A DNA stretch of 43,955 nucleotides from CAYSLU01 sp964431965 (GTDB taxonomy: Bacteria; Verrucomicrobiota; Kiritimatiellia; CAIKKV01; CAYSLU01): positions 1-43,955 of the forward strand of contig CAYSLU010000037.1 of NCBI GenBank assembly GCA_964431965.1, in the 5' to 3' direction. The position numbers were made by a program, and so were the translations under genes. Numbering within the stretch: the first letter of the stretch is position 1; each line of letters begins with the position of its first letter. Under the pieces are notes generated by a model. It had not been told where the DNA came from, did no database searches, and was given only the letters and a program-made list of their open reading frames with translations. Of the stretch, positions 7,006 through 15,780 are shown piece by piece.

Positions 7006-8723
7006 GTGGTTCTCAGCGGCCACGTCTGGGGTGGCAATCCCTTCGAGGTGGGCAGGGTATGCGATTCGCTGCCGATCGTCAGCACGACTTCGGCGGGGCC
7101 GATGCGGAGCTCCCCGCTCGTGCCCGGGCGGCGCCGGAGCAGGACGTTGGCCAGGAGCAGCGCCTTCTCCACGCCGTCGCCGCGCCCGAAGTTCCAGACC
7201 TCGTCAGGCTGGGCGAGGCGGCCGGCCTCGTCGTAGATGGACTCGCCGGGCATCTGCCCGACGGCGGCGATGAGGGCCGCGTCGTCCAAGGCCTTCGCGC
7301 CCTCGATCGAGACCGGATTCCGGCGCAGGGCCGCGCGGGTGAAGGGCTCGGGCTCGGTGCGCGTGAGGTCCCGGTACGCGTAGAAGGCCATGTCCGCGAC
7401 GGCGTTCTGGGGCCGGACGGACTCCAGTCGGGCGATCACCGCGGCGCGGTCCATCTCCAGCGTGAGGCCGAGCGGCTCGGCCGCCGGCGCGAACGCCTTC
7501 CCGGAGGGATCCGGAAGGCGGGGCTCGGTGTAGCAGAAGCGGATCAGGTCCCGCATGACGCGCTCGGCGTCCATGCACTCGCACGAGACCGAGTCGGCGA
7601 GCCGGCGCACGTCCTCGGGCCGGTCGAGGTCGATCCGGTGCGCGGCTACGAACTCCTCGACCTCGTTGAACACGATCCGTCCGGGCAGCGGCGCCGGCCG
7701 GAAATCCTCTCGCTCGATCTCGGTGAACAGCTTCGGACGGGTGCGATCGGTCACGAGGAACGAGCAGCCCTGCTCGTACTCAAAGACGCGCTCGGCGGGG
7801 ATGTAGTGATCGATGCCGGCGATCGGCCAGCGGAACTGGAAGCACGGCTGGATGTCGCGGCAGTGCCGGAGGAAGTTGCCCAGGATCTCGCTCGTCAGGT
7901 TGGTCTTCAGGAACGCGCGCAGCTTGTGCGCCACGTGTTCGAACGCCTTCGGGTCGATCGTCGCCTCGCGGTACACCGTATGGATGAAGCCGGTCTCGTG
8001 CGCGACGATGGTCACGCACTCGTTTTCGAGCGCACGGCGGGCCTGCGCGGACAGGGCCGTGCCGTTGAACCACATGGCCTTGGTCACGAGCCGGCGGTTG
8101 TTCGTGAGGATGCCGTCGTGCACGTCCACGAAGTTCTGCGAGTGGAGCGGCGTGGCCATCATGTAGATGCTGTGAAGCGGGATCCGCCCCACCACGAACA
8201 GAGCCGAGGCGTAGAGCGCGGCGAGCGAGACGCACTCGCCCGCCCCGTTGCCGTAGTTCGGCCGGTGCCGGAAGGCGTCCATCGCCTCGACCGTCTCGGT
8301 CTTCCAGTAGGGGATGATGTCGCCCGCGTACTTGTCGAGCCCGAAGTGGGTGCGGATGTCGAGGTCGAAGTAGTAGTGGTCGCCCTCGTAGCCGAAGAGC
8401 GCGTTCGCGCGGCTGATCGCGTCGGTGTCGATGAACGGGCTGAACCGGGCGAGCTCCTGCTGCTTCGTCGTGAGCCCCCACGTGTCGAGGTCCAGGTTGA
8501 ATGCGTAGTGGTCCATGACGTACTGCTTCACCCGCGTGATGCGCCGCTGGGGGGTCATGGACGAGACGCCTGCGAACCAGGGGTCGTCGCGCCAGCGCCA
8601 GAGGCGCGGCGACATGATGTTGGCGAGGGTAAGGCTGTAGATCAGCTCGGGGAAGACGAACACCTCCATGTCCGAGAGCGTGACGGCGGAGGAGCGTTTT
8701 TCGAGGTCGTAGGCTGGGTTCAT
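7002..8723 (-). CDS. Unknown protein with a transglutaminase-like Cys-His-Asp core
   Basis: A 573-residue soluble protein that I do not recognise as a named family. Residues 155-210 look like a transglutaminase/cysteine-protease-like core: NYGNGAGECVSLAALYASAL, with Cys164 at the start of a helix, then TPLHSQNFVDVHDGILTNNR, with His194 and Asp200/Asp203 as possible triad partners. The C-terminal half (about 380-573) is helical and acidic without obvious motifs. There is no signal peptide or membrane segment. Start and stop overlap both neighbours by 4 bases (hydF upstream, sulfatase-family gene downstream), so it is translationally coupled to them and probably shares their process. The triad assignment is my inference. 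Confidence 0.75.
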   Translation of the reverse strand: MNPAYDLEKRSSAVTLSDMEVFVFPELIYSLTLANIMSPRLWRWRDDPWFAGVSSMTPQRRITRVKQYVMDHYAFNLDLDTWGLTTKQQELARFSPFIDTDAISRANALFGYEGDHYYFDLDIRTHFGLDKYAGDIIPYWKTETVEAMDAFRHRPNYGNGAGECVSLAALYASALFVVGRIPLHSIYMMATPLHSQNFVDVHDGILTNNRRLVTKAMWFNGTALSAQARRALENECVTIVAHETGFIHTVYREATIDPKAFEHVAHKLRAFLKTNLTSEILGNFLRHCRDIQPCFQFRWPIAGIDHYIPAERVFEYEQGCSFLVTDRTRPKLFTEIEREDFRPAPLPGRIVFNEVEEFVAAHRIDLDRPEDVRRLADSVSCECMDAERVMRDLIRFCYTEPRLPDPSGKAFAPAAEPLGLTLEMDRAAVIARLESVRPQNAVADMAFYAYRDLTRTEPEPFTRAALRRNPVSIEGAKALDDAALIAAVGQMPGESIYDEAGRLAQPDEVWNFGRGDGVEKALLLANVLLRRRPGTSGELRIGPAEVVLTIGSESHTLPTSKGLPPQTWPLRTT

Positions 8724-9958
8724 GAGCGTCCCTGTTTCTGAAGCGCGATCCGGCAGAGTTCGAGGGCGTGGGGAAAAGGCGAGAGGGCGCGCTCGAGGAT
8801 CCCGAGGCTGAAGGCGATGGCCAGGCCGTAGTTGGTGATCGGAACGCCGGCGGCGCGGCACTGTTCCATGCGCGACAGCATCTGCCGCCGGTTCGACACG
8901 CACGAGCCGCAGTGGATCACCAGCCGGTAGTCGGCAAGGTCGGCCGGGAACTCCGGCCCGGCGCTCGTGGTGAAGGCCAGCCGGCCGCCCACGTGCTGCT
9001 CGATCCAGCGCGGGATCTTCACGCGTCCGATGTCCTCTCCGACCGGGTGGTGGGCGCAGGCCTCGGCGATGAGCACGCGATCGCCGGGCTTGAGCGAGGC
9101 GATGGCCATGGCCCCGCGAACCAGCGCCGACAGATCCCCCTTGAAGCGCGCGAACAGGATCGAAAAGCTGGTCACGGGCACGCCCGGCGGCGTGTCGGCG
9201 ACGACCTTCAGGAACTCCTGGCTGTCCGTGACGACCAGCGCCGGGGGCTCGCGCAGGCGGGCCAGCGCCGGCGCCAGCTCGCGCTCCTTGACGACCAGGG
9301 CGTACGCGTCGCTGTCCAGGATGTCGCGCAGCGTCTGGACCTGGGGGAGGATGAGGCGGCCCTTTGGCGCCTCGAGGTCGATCGGAACGACGAGCACGAC
9401 CAGGCCGCCGGGCGGCACCAGGTCGCCGATGATGCCCGGGGCATTTACGAAGTCGTCCGGCGCTGTTCGGATGATGGCCTGCCGCAGGGCGTCGATCCCG
9501 GTGCCGTCGGTTGCGCTGGTCGAGATCGCGTCGCGAATGCCGCGGGCGCGAAGCGCGTCCTCGAGCGAGCCGGCGGCCCGGAGATCGGCCTTGTTGGCCA
9601 CGACGACGGCCGGGATCTTCCGCTCGCGGAACGCTTCCGCCAGCCGGTCCTCGTACTCCTGCCAGTCGTCCGTCACGAGCACCGCGAGGTCGGTGCGGTC
9701 GATGGCGCCCAGGGTCTTCTGCACGCGCAGCGCTCCCAGTGCCCCGGCGTCGTCCACGCCGGCCGTGTCAACGAACAGGACGGGACCGAGCGGCAGCAGC
9801 TCCATCGCCTTCTCCACCGGATCGGTGGTGGTGCCGGCGACCTCGGACACGATCGACACGGACTGGCGGACGAGCGCGTTGAGGATCGAAGACTTGCCGA
9901 CGTTTCTCCGCCCGAAGATGCCGATGTGCAGCCGCAGGCCCTTCTGTGTCGTCTGCAT
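8720..9958 (-). CDS. hydF: [FeFe]-hydrogenase maturation GTPase HydF
   Basis: HydF is the scaffold on which the 2Fe subcluster of the H-cluster is built before transfer to [FeFe]-hydrogenase. The 412-residue protein has a GTPase domain with P-loop GRRNVGKSS, switch region AGTTTD, G3 DTAGVDD, G4 NKAD and G5 SATD. The C-terminal cluster site is intact: EACAHHPVGEDIGRVKIPRW (Cys-x-His) and, about 50 residues later, HCGSC. I chose ATG 9958 because KGLRLHIGIFGRRN begins there as in other HydF proteins. ATG 9976 and a GTG at 10042 that overlaps the upstream stop (GTGA) are possible. Normal partners HydE and HydG are not in the window. The downstream gene overlaps by 4 bases. Confidence 0.93.
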   Translation of the reverse strand: MQTTQKGLRLHIGIFGRRNVGKSSILNALVRQSVSIVSEVAGTTTDPVEKAMELLPLGPVLFVDTAGVDDAGALGALRVQKTLGAIDRTDLAVLVTDDWQEYEDRLAEAFRERKIPAVVVANKADLRAAGSLEDALRARGIRDAISTSATDGTGIDALRQAIIRTAPDDFVNAPGIIGDLVPPGGLVVLVVPIDLEAPKGRLILPQVQTLRDILDSDAYALVVKERELAPALARLREPPALVVTDSQEFLKVVADTPPGVPVTSFSILFARFKGDLSALVRGAMAIASLKPGDRVLIAEACAHHPVGEDIGRVKIPRWIEQHVGGRLAFTTSAGPEFPADLADYRLVIHCGSCVSNRRQMLSRMEQCRAAGVPITNYGLAIAFSLGILERALSPFPHALELCRIALQKQGRS

Positions 9959-10038
9959 GGGCGTCATATTGGCCATCCCGCGGACGGCAAGACAACAGGA
10001 AACGGATGCCGGCGCGCGAGGCGGCGCCCGGACGCGGC

Positions 10039-11604
10039 TCACATGCGGCGCGCCGAGAGGGCCAGCTGGCGACGCAAGACCTCGCGGTTTCGAGCGTCGT
10101 AGTAGTCGGCCGGATTGAAGTTGTCCGTCAGCACGACGCCGTCGTCGCGTATGGCGGGCCGGGGCTCCGCAAAGGCGGCGGCCACCTCGCGGCGGGCCAA
10201 CGGGTGCACCGCCGCCAGGTCCACGGGGTGAATCGCGGCGGGCGCCGGCGCGTCCTGCGCGACAAAGAAGAACGCGCCCTCTCCGGTCGCGTGGACGCGC
10301 ACCGAGGAGAAGACGCTCTCGAGCGTCCGCTTCAGCGCCGCCAGGAGGAAGTCCCGGCCGGGCTCGAGTACGCCGAAGCTATGGAGCACGAGCGCGCCGC
10401 CCGGACGCAGCAGGCGCTGAACCGAGACGAACGTCTCGCGGGTCATCAGGTGAGACGGGCTGGAATCGCCCACGAACGCGTCCACCATCACGACGTCGTA
10501 CGGCTTGCGGCATCGATTCAGATACTGCCGGCCATCGCCCAGAGTCAGCCGTTGCCGGGCCGGCTCGAAATCGAAATAGCGCTCGGCCAGGGGGACGACG
10601 GCGGGATTGATCTCCACCGTATCCACCCGGATGCCTCGGGCGGCGAGCGTCGTGGGCACGATGCCGATCCCCATGCCGATCAGGAGCGCGTCGTCTATCT
10701 TCGCCACGTAGGCGTCCGCCAGCCCGGTCAGCAGGTACGTGAACGCCAGCGTGCTCTGACGCCGTTCGGTGTCGTACGCATCCTGGATCAGGTTGTCGTT
10801 CAGCAGGTAGCGGATGGGTGCATCCTTTCGCTCGATCACCTGGAGCTGGCCGAAGTGGGAGTTGCCGCGGAACCGCTCGATCACGATGGCGTAGTCCGCG
10901 CGGAGATGGGGCCGCAACGGCCCGGCCGCCCCGGCGGCGGCGGCCGCCAGCAGCAGGAGGGCGGCTGGGATGGCGGCGCGCCGGCGAAACACCGCGAAGT
11001 AGGTCGCGGAGAGCAGCATGAGCGCGATCGCCGTCGCGTACATCGTCGCCGTGTTCGGCAGAAGCGGAATCAGCACATAGCCGATGAGCACCGTGCCGGC
11101 GAAGCTGCCGAGGGTGCTGACCGCCGTCAGCCGCCCGACGGTTCCGCCCACGCCGGTGACGGATGAGGTGACCGAGCGGACCAGGAACGGGGCGGTCATG
11201 GCCAGGAGCCCGAGCGGGACGAAGAACAGGGCGGCTGACGCCAGCAGCGAGCCCAATGCCAGGTTCATGTTCAGGCACGCATACGCCACGGGCTCGCAGA
11301 TGACCGCCGAGAGTGCGAGGCCGGCCCCGGCTGCGAGGATGGCCCCGTAGAGGACGTGCACCTGCGGCGTGCGGTCCGCCAGCCGGCCGCCTGCGTAGTA
11401 CCCGGCCGCCAGCGCCACCAGCGTTACGGCAATCTGGGCGGTCCAGACGAAATGCGATGTTCCGATGTAGGGCGAGAGCATCTTGGCGCCGAGGATCTCG
11501 ACCACCATGATGGCCGCCCCGGTGATGGCCGCCGTGGCGAACAGGAATCGTCTCAGGCCCGGGCTCGGCATTGGCGGGGTCGCGGCGGGGGGCGCTCGGT
11601 TCAT
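10039..11604 (-). CDS. MFS-fused spermidine synthase-like protein
   Basis: A 521-residue protein with two parts. Residues 1-220 hold about seven hydrophobic helices (opening ATAAITGAAIMVVEILGAKM), the membrane region of the fused-MFS spermidine synthase family. Residues about 240-521 are a spermidine-synthase-like Rossmann domain: LLIGMGIGIVPTTLAARGI (nucleotide loop), VDTVEINPAVV (acidic residue ending strand 2) and VMVDAFVGDSSPSHLMT (active-site region with Asp). Such proteins are usually annotated as SpeE-like, but the real substrate is rarely known. ATG 11604 is the first start before the membrane region. It is first in a five-gene minus-strand operon. A weak -10-like TACCAT (11621-11616) lies just upstream. 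Confidence 0.82.
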   Translation of the reverse strand: MNRAPPAATPPMPSPGLRRFLFATAAITGAAIMVVEILGAKMLSPYIGTSHFVWTAQIAVTLVALAAGYYAGGRLADRTPQVHVLYGAILAAGAGLALSAVICEPVAYACLNMNLALGSLLASAALFFVPLGLLAMTAPFLVRSVTSSVTGVGGTVGRLTAVSTLGSFAGTVLIGYVLIPLLPNTATMYATAIALMLLSATYFAVFRRRAAIPAALLLLAAAAAGAAGPLRPHLRADYAIVIERFRGNSHFGQLQVIERKDAPIRYLLNDNLIQDAYDTERRQSTLAFTYLLTGLADAYVAKIDDALLIGMGIGIVPTTLAARGIRVDTVEINPAVVPLAERYFDFEPARQRLTLGDGRQYLNRCRKPYDVVMVDAFVGDSSPSHLMTRETFVSVQRLLRPGGALVLHSFGVLEPGRDFLLAALKRTLESVFSSVRVHATGEGAFFFVAQDAPAPAAIHPVDLAAVHPLARREVAAAFAEPRPAIRDDGVVLTDNFNPADYYDARNREVLRRQLALSARRM

Positions 11605-11708
11605 GGCTGGCGGATATGGTAGCACAATCGGGCGGGTCGGCCGCACCACGGAATGGCCGCTTTGCCCCGGCCCGGGTCGTTCGCGCTGGAGGTCGCGCCG
11701 AAACCGGG

Positions 11709-11714
11709 TAGAAT
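11709..11714 (+). promoter_or_regulatory. Candidate -10 box giving a leaderless transcript
   Basis: TAGAAT (5 of 6 matches to TATAAT) ends 7 bases before ATG 11722. The intervening GGCGCCG contains no Shine-Dalgarno sequence. No good -35 box is seen 17-18 bases upstream (CTGGAG at 11686). The arrangement matches the promoters at 444-449 and 17086-17091. Confidence 0.45.
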
Positions 11715-11721
11715 GGCGCCG

Positions 11722-12564
11722 ATGAAGAAGCTGGTGATCGTTCTCGCGATCGTGCTTGCGGACGGACTGCCGGCCGGAGGCGCCGGAGAGCCGGCGGACG
11801 TGCGTTACCAAGCCTATCCAGCCGGGTTCGCGGGCGGATCGAACGCGGCGGACATCGCGCGGCAGGTGGTCGGGCCCGACGGCAAAGTGGTGTTCGATGC
11901 GGCCGGCCATCGCCTGCTCGTGTGGGCCACCCCGGAGGCGCACGCGCAGCTGGATCCGATCATCCGCGAGCTGAACGTCCCGCCGAAGAACGTTCGCATC
12001 GACGTCGAGTTCCGGGCGCGGACGAGCGATCGGCAGCGGCCGGCGTCCGCCGGCGCGCGGGGGAGCATCTCGGCCGACGGCGCCGGCATCGGGGTGACGG
12101 CGCGCGTCCGCGACGACGCCAGCCGGGGCTCGTCCGTCACGAAGCAGACGCTGGTGGTGACCAGCGGACGCCAGGCTTCCCTGTTCGTGGGGGAGACCGT
12201 GCCGGAGCTCGGGTGGCTGATGGAGTACGCCGCGCGCGGCGGATATGTGGCCGGGCCGATCGCATGGCAGAAGGTGGGCGCCTGCCTCGTGGTGGAGCCC
12301 GTCGTGCTGAGCGGGGGGGCGTCGGTGCGTGTCCGGGTGACGCCGGAGCTGACCGGGATGGTGGATGGAAAGCCGTCCCGGATTCGCTTCGCCAGCGCGG
12401 CGACGGAAGTGGTGGTGAACGATGGCGTGGCGATGCCGATCGGGGGCCTCGATCAGAGCCGCGATTTCTTTTCGCGCTTTCTGACCGGCTCCGGGCAATC
12501 CGGCTCACGGTATGGGCTCGACATCACGCTGACGCCGCACATCCTGGGGCCCGCGGGGCACTGA
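11722..12564 (+). CDS. Small secretin-like (half-secretin) exported protein
   Basis: A 280-residue protein with a signal peptide (MKKLVIVLAIVLADG). Residues about 35-100 look like a secretin N-domain: a strand-helix repeat with HRLLVWATPEAHAQLDPIIR, then LNVPPKNVRIDVEFRART. The second half has features of a secretin core: TLVVTSGRQASLFVGETVPE and the ending YGLDITLTPHIL. It is far shorter than a PilQ/GspD secretin (compare 904 residues at 38753) and lacks the Pro-Gly-rich gate, so it is unlikely to form a full channel alone. It may be a periplasmic accessory or a degenerate relative. ATG 11722 is preferred to ATG 11713 because the latter lies inside the proposed -10 box. Confidence 0.65.
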   Translation: MKKLVIVLAIVLADGLPAGGAGEPADVRYQAYPAGFAGGSNAADIARQVVGPDGKVVFDAAGHRLLVWATPEAHAQLDPIIRELNVPPKNVRIDVEFRARTSDRQRPASAGARGSISADGAGIGVTARVRDDASRGSSVTKQTLVVTSGRQASLFVGETVPELGWLMEYAARGGYVAGPIAWQKVGACLVVEPVVLSGGASVRVRVTPELTGMVDGKPSRIRFASAATEVVVNDGVAMPIGGLDQSRDFFSRFLTGSGQSGSRYGLDITLTPHILGPAGH

Positions 12565-12590
12565 GGGAGCAGGGAAAGGAAGCCGCGAAC

Positions 12591-15500
12591 ATGAAGCCGT
12601 TCGACCACATCGTGCTGACCGCCGCAAACGAGGGGCAGGCGCGGGGGTATCGGATTCAAGTGGACTGCCGCCGGCGCGAGGGGTTCTTTCACTCCTCGAC
12701 CGACGTGCATGTGGTGCCCGATCCGGGCGGTCGCCGCGTGGGCTCGCTGGGCGCCACGCTCCACGCGCTCCGCCACCTCGCCGGGATCCGGCGCCGGGCG
12801 TGCCCGTCGGCCCGCGACCTGTCCGACCTCTTTCGCGGTCAGCGCGTGCTGCTCTGCCACTCGGGCGGCGACAGCCGGCGCCTGCCGGCGTATGCCGCTC
12901 AGGGCAAGGTCTTCGCTCCCATGCCGACGCTCGCCCGGAACGGTCAGCCGGCGGCGCTGTTCGATCTCATTCTCGCCAACATGGAGCGCCTGCCGGCGCC
13001 GGCCGACGGGCACGTCGTGGTTATCTCCGGCGACGTGCTGCTGACCTTCGACGCCCGCCGGCTGGCGCTCGACGGGCGCGGTGTCGTGGGCGTGGCATGC
13101 GCGGCGCCTCTGTCGCGCGGCATGCAGCACGGGGTGTACGTCGTGGACGGCGGAATGGGCCAGCCCGGGCTCGCGGAGGTCGCCGGCTTCCTGCAGAAGC
13201 CGGACGAAGTCGCGGCGCGCGCGGCCGGGGCCGTGGGAGCGGCCGACCGGGTGCTGGTCGACACGGGGATCTTGAGCCTCGACGCGGGCACGGTCGGCCG
13301 CCTCCTGGGCTCGGCGGGCGTGACGCTTCGGGGGCGCTCCGTCGCCACAGGGCCGGGCCTGGTCCGCGATCTGGAGCGCGGCCGGTGCGCGCCGATGGAC
13401 ATCTACGAGGAGCTGTGCCTGGCGATCCCCCGGCGGGCGGCGGCGGACGGATTCATGCGTTACGTTGAGCGCAAGTCTCCCGATGTGCTGTACCGGCGCC
13501 GGGCGCGCGAGCTCTTCCGCGCATCGCGCGGAATTCCCTTCCATGTGAACGTCGTTCCGGACTGCGAGTTCTTCCACATCGGGTCCAGCCGCGAGCTGCT
13601 GGCAAACCTGTCGATGATGTCGCGCACGTCGCAGGAATACGGGTTTGCCAACTACAGCCAGGCGGCGGTCAGCCCGGGCGCCGCTCTGGAGGGTGGGTTC
13701 GTGTTCAATTCGATCCTGGCCACCAGCCGGGTGCGGGGATCGGGCTCGCTCATCGAGGCGTGCCACTCGACCGTTCCGCTCCTGTTGGGCGAGGCGAACA
13801 TCCTGGTGGGGCTGCCTGCGTCCGCGGGGCGCGCGGTCCGGCTGCGGGACGGGCTGGGCATCGTCTGCCTGCCGGTCGGGTCGACCGACTGGGCCGTGTG
13901 CCTGTTTGGGATCGAGGACGACTTCAAAGGCGGGCGCGGCAGCCCGGCCGGATGCCGGTTCCTGAATCGCCCGATCGACGACTGGCTGTCGGCCGCCGGG
14001 ATCCGCCCCGGCGCGGTGTGGGCGGACGGCGTGAAGCAGGACCTGTGGCAGGCCCGCCTGTGGGGCCGGGGCGACGTCGCCGACGGCCTGCGGGCGGCGG
14101 AGTGGATGCAGGCGCCGTCGGGCGCGGCGGCCGCGCGCGGCTGGGCGAATCGCCGCCGGTACAGCATGGCCGAGCTGATGGGGATGGTGGACCACGAGCG
14201 ACTCGTCGCGCACCGCGAGGACATCCGCCGGCACGTGGGCCTCAGGCGGCTGGCCGAACGGATGGGGAGCGGGGAGCGCGTCTGCGCGGACGCCGTGGCG
14301 GCGGCCGTCCGGGGGGCGTCCGATGCAACCTGCGTGTACGACCAGGTCGCGAGCCTCCTGCGCTCCGGCGGAGGCCCGCTGGAGCGCGCGCGCGTCTGGC
14401 AGCTTGCATCCACCGTGGCGGTGACGCACCGGCCGCCGCGGCCGTTCGCGCGCGCGTTCGGCCCATCGAGTGCGCGGGACATGCGGCAGGCCGCGCTGGG
14501 CGCCGTCTCCGACGCCATCTCCCGCTCGGTCGACCTGCCGGCGCGAGCCCGGCCGGCGGCGATCATGCACGACCAGGTCGTGTGGGTGACCACGCCGGTT
14601 CGCATCGACTTCGCGGGCGGGTGGTCGGACACGCCGCCGATCTGCACGGAGCTGGGCGGAACGGTCCTGAATGCGGCGATCACCCTGAACGGGCAGTATC
14701 CGATCCAGGTTGTGGCCAAGCTGAACGAGGACCGGCTGATCCGGCTATCGAGCATCGACCTCGGGTGTCAGGCGGAGATTCGGACGACCGAGGAACTGCT
14801 GGACCACCGGGACCCGACGCAGTGGGCCGCGCTGCCGAAGGCGGCGCTGGTGCTGGCCGGCATGGGGCCGTCGCGGCCGGGCGAGTCGCTGAAGCGCTGG
14901 CTCGACACGCTGGGCGGCGGGCTGGACCTGACGATCTTCTCGGCCGTGCCCAAGGGGTCGGGGCTCGGCACGAGCTCCATCCTGGGCTCGGCGGTGCTGG
15001 CCTGCCTGGGGCGGGTGCTGGGCGGCCCGGTCCGGCATGAGGACCTGGTCTCGCGCACGAGCGTGCTGGAGCAGCTGATGACGACGGGCGGCGGCTGGCA
15101 GGATCAGGTGGGCGGGATCATTCCGGGCGTCAAGCTGATCCAGACGCAGCCCGGCCTCTCCCAGGCCGTCAGCCTCAAGTGGGCGGTTTTCGACATGCAG
15201 CCCGGCACGGATCTGCGCTCGCGCCTGCTGCTGTACTATACGGGCCAGAAGCGCATGGCGCGCGACATCCTGCACAACGTCGTGGCCCGCTATCTGGGGC
15301 ACGACCCGGCGACGCTCGATACGATCCGGGAGCTGAAGGCATCGGCCGAGCAGACGAAGGCCGACCTGGATGCCCGGGATGTCGATGCCTTTGCCCGTGG
15401 CATCGACCGGTACTGGGAGCTCAAGAAGCGGATCGACCCGGGATCGACAAACGAAGCGATTGAGATGATCCTGAAGCGGGTCCGGCCGTGGCTTAGCGGA

Positions 15501-15668
15501 CGGCTGCTTCCGGGCGCGGGCGGCGGCGGTTTCATCTTCATGGTCGCACGGGATGCGGCGGCGGCGGCTCGGATCCGGCGCACGCTCCAGGCGGACCCGC
15601 CCAACCGGACCGCGCGGTTCTTCGATTTCGATGTGGATGCGGACGGGCTCAACGTCAGCGTGCTGTGA
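12591..15668 (+). CDS. fkp: Bifunctional fucokinase / fucose-1-phosphate guanylyltransferase (Fkp)
   Basis: Salvages free L-fucose to GDP-L-fucose, the donor for surface fucosylation. The 1025-residue protein has the two-enzyme order of Bacteroides Fkp and plant FKGP. The N-terminal pyrophosphorylase half has GSLGATLHALRHL and LLCHSGGDSRRLPAYAAQGK (residues about 85-105), matching the GDP-fucose pyrophosphorylase nucleotide loop. A middle section (about 310-420) is probably a left-handed beta-helix. From residue about 661 there is a GHMP kinase: TPVRIDFAGGWSDTPP, VPKGSGLGTSSILGSAVLA (ATP loop), TTGGGWQDQVGG and, near residue 972, LPGAGGGGFIFMV. An AGGAAG Shine-Dalgarno precedes ATG 12591. A GDP-heptose-type substrate is an alternative but less likely. 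Confidence 0.88.
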   Translation: MKPFDHIVLTAANEGQARGYRIQVDCRRREGFFHSSTDVHVVPDPGGRRVGSLGATLHALRHLAGIRRRACPSARDLSDLFRGQRVLLCHSGGDSRRLPAYAAQGKVFAPMPTLARNGQPAALFDLILANMERLPAPADGHVVVISGDVLLTFDARRLALDGRGVVGVACAAPLSRGMQHGVYVVDGGMGQPGLAEVAGFLQKPDEVAARAAGAVGAADRVLVDTGILSLDAGTVGRLLGSAGVTLRGRSVATGPGLVRDLERGRCAPMDIYEELCLAIPRRAAADGFMRYVERKSPDVLYRRRARELFRASRGIPFHVNVVPDCEFFHIGSSRELLANLSMMSRTSQEYGFANYSQAAVSPGAALEGGFVFNSILATSRVRGSGSLIEACHSTVPLLLGEANILVGLPASAGRAVRLRDGLGIVCLPVGSTDWAVCLFGIEDDFKGGRGSPAGCRFLNRPIDDWLSAAGIRPGAVWADGVKQDLWQARLWGRGDVADGLRAAEWMQAPSGAAAARGWANRRRYSMAELMGMVDHERLVAHREDIRRHVGLRRLAERMGSGERVCADAVAAAVRGASDATCVYDQVASLLRSGGGPLERARVWQLASTVAVTHRPPRPFARAFGPSSARDMRQAALGAVSDAISRSVDLPARARPAAIMHDQVVWVTTPVRIDFAGGWSDTPPICTELGGTVLNAAITLNGQYPIQVVAKLNEDRLIRLSSIDLGCQAEIRTTEELLDHRDPTQWAALPKAALVLAGMGPSRPGESLKRWLDTLGGGLDLTIFSAVPKGSGLGTSSILGSAVLACLGRVLGGPVRHEDLVSRTSVLEQLMTTGGGWQDQVGGIIPGVKLIQTQPGLSQAVSLKWAVFDMQPGTDLRSRLLLYYTGQKRMARDILHNVVARYLGHDPATLDTIRELKASAEQTKADLDARDVDAFARGIDRYWELKKRIDPGSTNEAIEMILKRVRPWLSGRLLPGAGGGGFIFMVARDAAAAARIRRTLQADPPNRTARFFDFDVDADGLNVSVL

Positions 15669-15780
15669 GCGGGACGGCAGATGGCCGGGCGATGAACCGA
15701 CGGGGCGGCCCGGACGTTCATACAGGACATGGGATGATGAGGGTGTCCGCCGATGGCGGGCATTCATAGCGGAGGGGCTG

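Noticed and set aside
9959..10042. GTG start for hydF at 10042, overlapping the upstream stop
   Set aside because: The overlap is attractive, but the added 28 residues are Arg/Pro/Ala-rich and not HydF-like; kept only as an alternative.
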